Shown: positions 53,801 through 64,000 of the stretch, one piece after another
Position numbering within the stretch: position 1 is the first letter of the stretch
How the letters are laid out: each line of letters opens with the position of its first letter
Made by a program: the position numbers and the translations under genes
The notes under the pieces: model-generated
Seen by the model: the letters and a program-made list of their open reading frames with translations, nothing else
What the model was told of the DNA's origin: nothing
Databases searched by the model: none
Assembly: GCA_964036155.1 (NCBI GenBank)
Contig: OZ038423.1
Location: 43,353,249 to 43,417,248 of the forward strand
Direction of reading: 5' to 3'
Source: Diploscapter coronatus
Lineage: Eukaryota; Nematoda; Chromadorea; Rhabditida; Rhabditidae
Length of the DNA: 64,000 bases

Positions 53801-56800
53801 AGGATATCACGAGTAAGATTTTGTTTTCGAAATTTGAGAAAAATAACACAATTTTCAGATCCGGCATGGAGCACTTGACGATCTTCAACTGCTGTCTCGA
53901 AGAGACCAATAATTACAACTACTTTGGGGATTTCCTCGACACTTTCCAGTTCGTCAAGAGCTCTAGGGTGCTAGAATTTTATAAAGTCAAACTTTTTATT
54001 TATTTTTTTAAAAATATAGTCATGATCTCATGAATTTTCTAAAAAAAATATAATAACTTTCATTTTAGGGCCATTTCGACGATCCGGAAGTCAAGGAGAA
54101 GGTCGGCGAATTGAAAGGCAAACTCTTTATCACTCGGCTAGACAAAAAGAGTCTAGGTAATTTCGTTGATTTACAAAAGAAATTTGAAACCAGAATTTCT
54201 AACTTTTCGATTATATTTTTTCGAATTCTTGAAATATGTTTATCTTTTAGAAGAACTAGTGGAGCCTCCCGGCGTCGAATTCGTGGGCCCCGTGAAGTGT
54301 CTGTTGCGCGTCTACGTGATCGAGGCCAGGAATCTGAACGCGCTCAGGAAGAACGGCATCTGCGATCCCTACATTCTCGTCAAGTGCGGAAAGAAGAAGG
54401 TATTTTTAAATTTTTTTTACTCAAATTAAATTTTAGAATGTGCACAAATTAGAAAAAGTTATGTAGAGGATAATTGAAGAATCGTTTTGAGTGAAGAGTG
54501 AAGTACAACTTTCCAAAACCTTCGAAAGTTATCATCTTGTGAATGAATTTTAATGGAGATGTTTAAGTTGAAATTTTTATGATGAGCTGTAAGAATTTTC
54601 AACTAAACACTGGTTGTTTTTGTGAATTTCATATTACAATCTGATGAATTGGAAAAAATAAATTAATTTTGCAAATTTGAGGTGAGCCTGAAGAAGAAGT
54701 ACATCGCGGATACGACAGATCCGGTGTTCGGGGAGATGGTCGAATTCGAGGTGAACATCCCTGTCCAGAAGGATCTGACCGTCACCATTATGGATAGAAA
54801 AAAGTTCCTGAAAGCCGGTTCGTTTTTATTTTTATTTACCAAAGTAGTCAATCTGCGAGAAAAGCTTTAGTTTTTTCAAATATTTCTATATTTTTATTTC
54901 TCAAAAACTGGTAAGTTCTCAAAATTAGTTTTAGGTTTTTAATATGTTGCTGAAGTTTCACATACTTTCATAGCGGCGTATTTTTCGAGTCTAAATTTTA
55001 GACGAACCTATCGGAGAGACGACCATCGACTTGGAGAACCGTCTGCTGACGAAATGGCGCGCGACGGTCGGGCTGAGCAGACAGTACACCGTCAACGGGG
55101 AGATGCCTTGGAGAGATCAACTCTGCCCCATGGCTACGCTTAGGAGGCTAATGCTTTGTTTTCTTGAGAAAATGAAGAGATGATTGAAATCCTACAATTC
55201 ATCATAATTATAGAAAATACTGAAAAGTAGATCCTCTTCTTTCGTTAAAAAAGAGCAAATATTGAAGTTCCTGAATGTGTGTGTGAACATAAGTTTTTTT
55301 TAATGAAATTGCAATTTTTCCAGATACTGCTCGAAAATGCTGGTGAAACCGCCGCGAATCCTAATTCGACAGGGCCGAAACGAATCCGAAAAGGAGTACG
55401 GCATCGAGGTGCTCGGGCTCAATTTCTGGTACACGGCTGTGCTCACTTCTATTGAAAAGTAAGCCTTTTTTGTTAATTTTAAAGAAAATTTTATCTTGGA
55501 TGAAATTTGTTTAAGAGTACCCGCTTCACACATTGCGAATTCTGAGAGTGATTCCTTTATGTGTCTGAAAGGATCTAATTTCTCTACAAATCTTCTCTCT
55601 CAAATGAATTTTTAAACTCGCTCGATTTGAAGGGATACTGTATATTTAACTATTGATTTTGAGAGAAGAAGAAGAATTGGTTCGTAAGCAGAGAATGGAG
55701 GCTGGCAAAGAGGACGACGAGGAAAACGAAGAAAGAAGAGAGAAAGGGGATGCGAGCAAGGAGAAGAGCCATGCTGCAGATGATGGACAGGGATACAAGG
55801 TCTGGCTATTTATTCTAACTTTTCAAAAATGCTGCCCTTACACTTTTTATATAGAATATAACATGATGATCTTGTATAAACAAAAAACTGACAACAATTT
55901 TGGCAGTAATATTTGTACAAAATTACATGATCTTTTTTTTATAAAAAAATTAAATTTTGTTGCTCAAATCAAAATATTTATTCGAAGAATGGTTTCAGGT
56001 GGACATCTACGAGCGCAACGAGAGGATGGAGTATTGGGAACATGAAGAGACCAGAAGGGAATTACCTGACGAATACAAGGTCAGGGAGAGGGGCGATGGA
56101 GACACAGGTACGGGAAAGACATCGTCAAAAAAGGGAACGGAAAGGGAATCGGAAGAGGTCAAGAGTCGATTCGACCAGAGACGACTCAACAGATACAGGA
56201 TTCTGGGAGGTCCGCTCAACACCATCGCGCTGTATGTTCTGAATAAGGTTTGTAACAATGGAATATTTCAAGAGATTATAAGCTCGGAGAATTGATATTT
56301 AAGTGTAATAAAAGTTTCTGAAGAGGAAAATGTTTTAGGAAAAATTGGTTTTTTCTTGTTTTATTCCGAAAGTAACTTTCTTCGAATGGTAGATTTTTGA
56401 AAGAATTATTGACTTAGGATCTGTAATTTTTAAAACCAATATTTAATTGATAAGAAAGCTGAGAATTTGATACAAAAATCGATTGCATTTTTATGAAACC
56501 TATTAGGTTTTTATTTATTAAAATATTTTTGAAAAGGAAGAATCGTAGCTTCGATTTTTAAGCGAGTTAATTTTTCTTTCCGATGAGCCTCGTGCCTGAG
56601 CACGTGGAGACGCGCCCCCTGCAATCCTCGATGGACGGCAACCTCGAGTGCGGAAAACTCAAACTCTTCGTCGATATCTTTCCGGTAATTTTAGCAATTT
56701 AAAAAAAATTAAAGTAATTTATGGTTTAGCAAGAAATTGAAAGCTTTAGAATATGCTAATTTTTTCGAAGATATTATAATTTACTTGATGATTTTGTTTA

Positions 56801-59270
56801 CCTTGCAAATTTTAGTTATGTCTTGGCGCAGTGCCGCCCCCGTACGATATCTCACCCCGTCAGCCAGACAAGTATCAGCTACGTGTCGCTGTGTTCAACG
56901 TCTGCTCCGCCATTCCCATCAAGAAGAGCTTCAATGAACCGGTTGGTTTGTGGAAAAAGAAGAAGAATTATGCAAACTAGTTGGCTGATAGAGGAATGAC
57001 GACGAAATTTTGGAATCGAGAACATTTTTCAATGATGACATATCAAAGTGACGAATAATGAAATGATAGAATAACCATAATTTTGTCTCGAGGATACAAT
57101 TATTGAAATGATGGCCGTTTGATGATGAAATAGCGAAGTGATGAAATTTGTCAATGACGAAAATTGAATGATGTAACATAGTATCGCAGGTCAACGATTT
57201 GTACGTGAAAGTTTTCGTGAATGGAATGAAGAAAGCCGACAGAACCGATGTGCATTACAGGTTATTTTCGAAAAGATAAAGTAAACATTTTATTCCTATT
57301 TTAGCTGAAAAATTGTTATAAAAACTAACTTTCATATTTTAACGTAAAAGTTCCAGAAGTCTGGACGGAATGGGCGAATTCAACTGGCGTTTCCTGCTGA
57401 ACGTGGACTACAATCCGTGGGAGAGGAAGCTCTACTGCTATCGAAAGACCAGGCTCTTCAGGTATTTTTCAACAAATTTTAAAAATCTTGTAAAAAATGT
57501 TCAATTTTCGCTTTTAGTCATGGATGAATAGTTTTATAAGCCTGATTTTTTGTTTAGCCTAGTACAAAATTGCCAGTTCATTTAGTAATGAGCGTTTTTT
57601 CTAAATAAGCCAGATTTTATGTTTTCCAGAAAAGCCCGCGAAGAATTGGTGGACCCGTTGCTGATCATCCAACTGTGGGACAAGAACGCCATCAGACACG
57701 ACAAAATGCTCGGCGAGTATACCATCGATATGACCGGCTTTGTTGGTGAGGATTTCTTCAAAATTTTCAATATTTTGATGAAATGATTTCAAAAATCAAT
57801 GATCTTTTAATACCCCTAGTAGGGTCGAAATTTTTGAAAAATAGCGATTATTTCATTTTTTTTCGAGATTTAAAAAATTTCGACCTTTTAGGAATACAAT
57901 TGTTGCAAAGATAATCAATTTTTGATAGTTTGTTATTTTTCCAAACGGTCTAATCTCTCCCTCGGACCTGTCGAAGTACACGACGAATCGCCGTGGCAAG
58001 CGGAACGCGTTCACCAAATTCACACGTCGAGTGCGTCGCTGCTGCTGTGTCAGGTATGATTTTCCTTAAAAATTCCTAAAATATGTAAACTTTTCTTTTA
58101 GATATTTGCTTATAACTTGTTCTCATTTTTGCAGATGTCTCTGCTTCCTGAAGGACTCGTGGTGCCTTATCAAATTCGCTAAATCCCACTACACTGATTA
58201 TCCAAGAGCGCCGGTTGGATTTTCTTTTGAGATTTTGAACAAATACAAAAATTTTTGATAGTTAAAAGCCTTATTTTTGATGAATTGTTGATTTCTATGC
58301 AATTTTTCAGATCTACGACCCGCCCGAGCACACGGGCGAGCTGATTTCCCTGTTCGAGACACAGAGTGCTCGCGGCTGGTGGCCGATGCTGCGCAATGGG
58401 CCTCCGGAGCAGAAAGATGTTGGATTTGTTTTATTTTTCAAAAATCCTCAGCATTTCAATTTCACTGAAAATTTCGAAATGAAATTGCAATGCTCTTCAT
58501 GTTGAATCATTGGTGAGATTTGTATTAGAATTCAGAAGTTCGAATCGATCTTTTTTGGCTGCATAATTTTTCCTCCCAGGCACTTTCTCGCTCTTTCCTT
58601 TTTCACGTCTTGAAAGGAAAGATTACGCAGCCAATCTTTTTTCAACTATTTTAGTAAAGAAAATGAAATTTTTCTCGAACAACTAAATTTACTGAATTGA
58701 TTTTCCAGCCGAAAGGTGACAAACGTTGGAACAAGTCAAAGTTGGTGAAGTACAAGGACAAAGAGGCGCAGTACTGCATGGGGCTGGTCGAGATGGAGAT
58801 GTGCCTCGTCACTCAGGATGAGGCCAGGAAGGACCCTGTCGGCAAGAAGAGGAAGAAACCTAATCATGCAAGAGATTTTTTCTGGAATTGAAATTTTATT
58901 GGAATTTCAGAGTCCCTACCTCCCTAAACCGCATCGCTCCAAGTGGAACTATTTCTGGATTTTATCGAGGTAAACTTTATCTTTTCTTCAAATTTGATAT
59001 TTTTCTCCTAAAGTTTTAGACAAAATTTCTCATTATCACCGTTCTTTTTCTAAGAATTCTGATTCAACTTCAAGCAAATATTAGAAAAAAGCTGATTTTT
59101 CAATAACACTTTTTCCCAGATTTCGTCCTTGCTGCCGGACGTTCTGGCGTCGGTACGGCATCACGATCGTGATCTGGGTGATCTTCATCCTACTCATCGC
59201 GCTGTTCTTCTTCGCACTCATCAACAAGTGGCCCGAAATGGTTGCTCTCATTATCATCGACACTTTCTAA
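32894..59270 (+). CDS. Dysferlin-type ferlin (C2B-C2F, FerA/B, DysF, C-terminal TM)
   Basis: Ferlins are tail-anchored multi-C2 proteins for calcium-dependent vesicle fusion and membrane repair. By my reading this one has dozens of exons and roughly 1,900 residues. Exon 1 contributes only ATGGG (32894-32898). A Lys/Glu-rich N-terminus (33055-33931) replaces the usual C2A. Then come C2B with VRVIEGRDL (from 34037), C2C with [10 protein letters not shown] (35023-35870), FerA/FerB (to 37840 and 41014-41121), the DysF inner/outer domain ([31 protein letters not shown]; 50242-51205), C2D with [12 protein letters not shown] (51368-52143), the C2-DE segment (52834-53300), [11 protein letters not shown] (53748), C2E with [19 protein letters not shown] (54251-55146), [11 protein letters not shown] (56590), C2F with [11 protein letters not shown] (56873-57745) and a final [20 protein letters not shown] (about 59161-59214). 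C2E loop 1 has Lys-Asn where calcium-binding copies have Asp, so some sites look degenerate. The DysF domain places it with dysferlin/FER-1 rather than otoferlin. Confidence 0.93.
33269..33399. repeat. Imperfect 44-bp inverted repeat in a ferlin intron
   Basis: Arms 33269-33312 and 33357-33399. The outer 18 bp (ATTCGGAAATCTCGCAAC) are perfect and the inner halves have several mismatches. The loop is C/T-rich. Looks like a short foldback element. Confidence 0.75.
39506..39604 (+). tRNA. tRNA-Lys (anticodon UUU) with a 27-nt intron, copy 1
   Basis: Acceptor stem GCTCCCA/TGGGAGC (7 bp perfect), D arm GCTC-AGCGGTA-GAGC, anticodon arm GCAGA-CTTTTAA-TCTGA after removal of 39542-39568, five-base variable loop, T arm GGGGT-TTCGAAT-ACCCC. 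The intron is at the canonical 37/38 position. The loop CTTTTAA is the typical Lys-UUU loop. Mature length is 72 before CCA. The outermost anticodon-stem pair (27-43) is G-A. Confidence 0.88.
40461..40559 (+). tRNA. tRNA-Lys (anticodon UUU) with a 27-nt intron, copy 2
   Basis: Identical over all 99 nt to copy 1, including the intron (40497-40523), while the flanks of the duplicated unit differ by several substitutions and small indels. That pattern fits selection on, or gene conversion of, a working tRNA. A TTTTT run just downstream (about 40565-40569) is a good Pol III terminator. Confidence 0.88.
42161..44405 (-). CDS. Ser/Thr protein kinase resembling the eIF2-alpha kinase family
   Basis: Ten exons in phase: 44391-44405, 44192-44253, 44014-44148, 43429-43588, 43287-43386, 43023-43240, 42832-42981, 42600-42788, 42396-42557, 42161-42253, giving 427 residues. 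Kinase motifs in order: [11 protein letters not shown] (glycine loop), YAMKV (beta-3 Lys), [10 protein letters not shown], an Asn/Glu-rich insert of about 110 residues between the lobes, then [25 protein letters not shown] (catalytic loop), KIGDLGLSR (DLG instead of DFG), [11 protein letters not shown] and [18 protein letters not shown]. The acidic insert before an LC.ETL.TWL helix is characteristic of PERK/GCN2-type kinases. There is no regulatory luminal or RWD domain, so the gene is a lone, short catalytic domain. The junctions 43429/43386 and 42832/42788 use GC-AG introns. Nested antisense in the ferlin. Confidence 0.85.
43625..43980. repeat. MITE-like foldback element in a kinase intron
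   Basis: Terminal inverted repeats of about 110 bp (43625-43735 and 43868-43980) with well conserved ends (CAAGGAAA..TAGGAACTCA outside, TTAATCGCACTC inside) and more diverged middles. It fills most of the intron 43589-44013. No transposase frame. Confidence 0.7.
45537..48185 (-). CDS. Orphan seven-TM receptor-like protein
   Basis: Eleven short exons join without a phase error: 48131-48185, 47955-48038, 47732-47901, 47598-47660, 47235-47297, 46948-47160, 46723-46884, 46601-46628, 46163-46218, 45681-45761, 45537-45635, giving 357 residues. The N-terminus carries an N-glycosylation site (PNTTG). Seven hydrophobic segments follow: [115 protein letters not shown] and [17 protein letters not shown], then a basic Thr/Ser tail. 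This is the plan of a rhodopsin-like or nematode-type chemosensory receptor, but there is no DRY or NPxxY motif and I cannot assign a family. Codons are very AT-rich. Most exons are too short to appear as open frames. Confidence 0.72.
47417..47509. repeat. Imperfect 39/35-bp inverted repeat
   Basis: Arms at 47417-47455 and 47475-47509 (GACAGAAAAGT..TGAAATAGTGTATGG against CCATACTATTTCA..ACTTTTCTGT), 19-bp loop, in an intron of the seven-TM gene. Resembles a small MITE. Confidence 0.65.
56418..56422 (+). other. Probable 5-nt ferlin microexon (GATCT)
   Basis: The exon ending at AAT AAG (before GTTTGT, about 56249) is in phase 0, while the next exon can only begin in phase 2 (gatgag|C CTC GTG CCT). 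A GATCT flanked by gacttag and gtaatt restores the frame. It gives LNKDLLVPEHV, which aligns without gaps to the conserved ferlin segment. Part of the ferlin CDS. Confidence 0.55.
58555..58634. repeat. 19-bp inverted repeat in a ferlin intron
   Basis: Arms TTGGCTGCATAATTTTTCC (58555-58573) and its near complement (58616-58634), two mismatches, with a CTTTCC/GGAAAG stem inside. Confidence 0.6.
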
Positions 59271-60386
59271 GACTCTCATCGATTACAGTAAGCCCCCTAC
59301 CAAACTATCCTAACCCCTCTTCTACAGTATCCTTTTATCTATGTAACAATACTGTAACCATTCACCTCTCCAAAGCTAGCCTTCATTTTATCGTTTTGGA
59401 CATACCAGGCCTATCATCCATCGAAGGAGAGAGAGAGGAAGAGACGTTAAAATCCATAACGAAAAGCATGAAATAAATGTTTCCATGGAAAAGTGCAATT
59501 TTTGGAAGTAAAAGATTTTAAGAGTTTGTAAACTTTGAAAAATCGGAAAGATTTGTAACTTGTCAAATCTACGGCTTCTAACGTGAAACGAGTCTTTTTA
59601 TCTCTCGAAAGGATTATTGCATATCATGTGAGCATATACGGGTCTGAAGCTACAAAGCCACAATCAAAAAGTAGATTTTTTCAAAACAAGCATTTATTTG
59701 ACGGATAAGTTGTTGTTTTCACCATCACCAATTAGAAAACAGTTTGATAGGAAATCATAAAACAATCAACAGTTTTGATAAATAGAATGTCTTCAACGCA
59801 TAAAATTCTCATTTTCACCATAATTTTTACTGTTCGAAATTGAAAATACTGACTCGGAAGGATTTATCAGAGAATTGCATCTTCAAAATGAACAGGATGT
59901 TTCAAAGGCATTGGATAAAATAGCTCGAATTGTTGTGATAAAAGATCAATTTTGGAAACTCAAGTTGGGAAAACAAATGAAAAGATAACACACAAAACAT
60001 GACCCCTCACATAAAGATTTCAGAGAATATCATAGCCTTTATAAAATTCAATAAAACAGCTCTATTGAATCACAAAATTGGGCTAAACTTCTGAAATACT
60101 GTAATTTTTGCTTGCTCGATTTTATGATCAACAATAAATTATTTTTGAAACATCCAGCTAGAAAACATGAACTTATCAAACTTATTGATAATGCATGAAA
60201 CTGTTTTATCAGCATTTTTCTCAAAATTTTCAAATTCACGTTGGATAGGCTCTATTAACTTTCCAAGAAGTCAAGTTTTCAAAGAAATATTTTCTAGCCG
60301 AATAAATTATAAAATCATACTTTCACAGAAGAATTGGGAGAAATAATGAGGATGGCCATTTTCAGACTAGTCTTGAATTGTTCCAA
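59271..60386. other. Convergent intergenic region, ferlin / EPRS
   Basis: 1.1 kb. Ferlin 3' UTR with AATAAA at 59472-59477, then AT-rich sequence and the EPRS 3' UTR. No gene seen. Confidence 0.55.
59472..59477 (+). terminator. AATAAA poly(A) signal of the ferlin gene
   Basis: First AATAAA after the ferlin stop codon, about 200 nt downstream. Position only; not confirmed by transcripts. Confidence 0.5.

Positions 60387-64000
<3,614 letters not shown>

Overview
This is a stretch of animal nuclear genome. The genes are split by many introns, most of them 40-400 bases with GT...TTTTCAG or TTTTAG ends. Non-coding DNA is AT-rich and the encoded proteins are clearly metazoan: a ferlin, RPRD1, HINFP, BORCS8, NSMCE1, MRPS27, TMEM144 and a glutamyl-prolyl-tRNA synthetase type ProRS. 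A strong 3' splice acceptor sits a few to a few dozen bases before most start codons, and four genes are packed head to tail on the minus strand. That suggests a small invertebrate with spliced-leader trans-splicing, such as a nematode or another SL-using lineage. I cannot name the species.

Layout. 0.2-1.9 kb: RPRD1-like CID/CREPT protein (-), diverging from a PHPT1/janus phosphohistidine phosphatase (+, 2.6-3.5 kb). 5.1-6.7 kb: a fatty-acid-binding protein (+). 8.9-14.5 kb: TMEM144 (+). Its first intron carries a near-perfect 308-bp inverted repeat and a later intron carries a full tRNA-derived SINE with target-site duplications. 15.4-18.45 kb (-): a 17-exon gene joining a complete Hsp70 ATPase domain, with no Hsp70 substrate-binding domain, to a kelch-repeat domain. 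21.4-23.1 kb (+): an orphan tail-anchored protein. 23.5-32.2 kb (-): the head-to-tail row NSMCE1, HINFP, MRPS27, BORCS8. 32.9-59.3 kb (+): one very large ferlin gene. Its introns host two identical intron-bearing tRNA-Lys(UUU) genes and, antisense, an eIF2-alpha-kinase-like protein kinase and an orphan seven-TM receptor. 60.4-64 kb (-): the ProRS part of EPRS, running off the right edge.

The genes do not form one pathway. Most are housekeeping: transcription termination, histone gene transcription, SMC5/6 ubiquitin ligase, mitoribosome, lysosome positioning and tRNA charging. The unusual content is the Hsp70-kelch fusion, the nested receptor and kinase, the tRNA pair, a probable 5-nt microexon in the ferlin, and several GC-AG introns. 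All gene models come from manual splicing with reading-phase checks. I had no transcript data and no database search.
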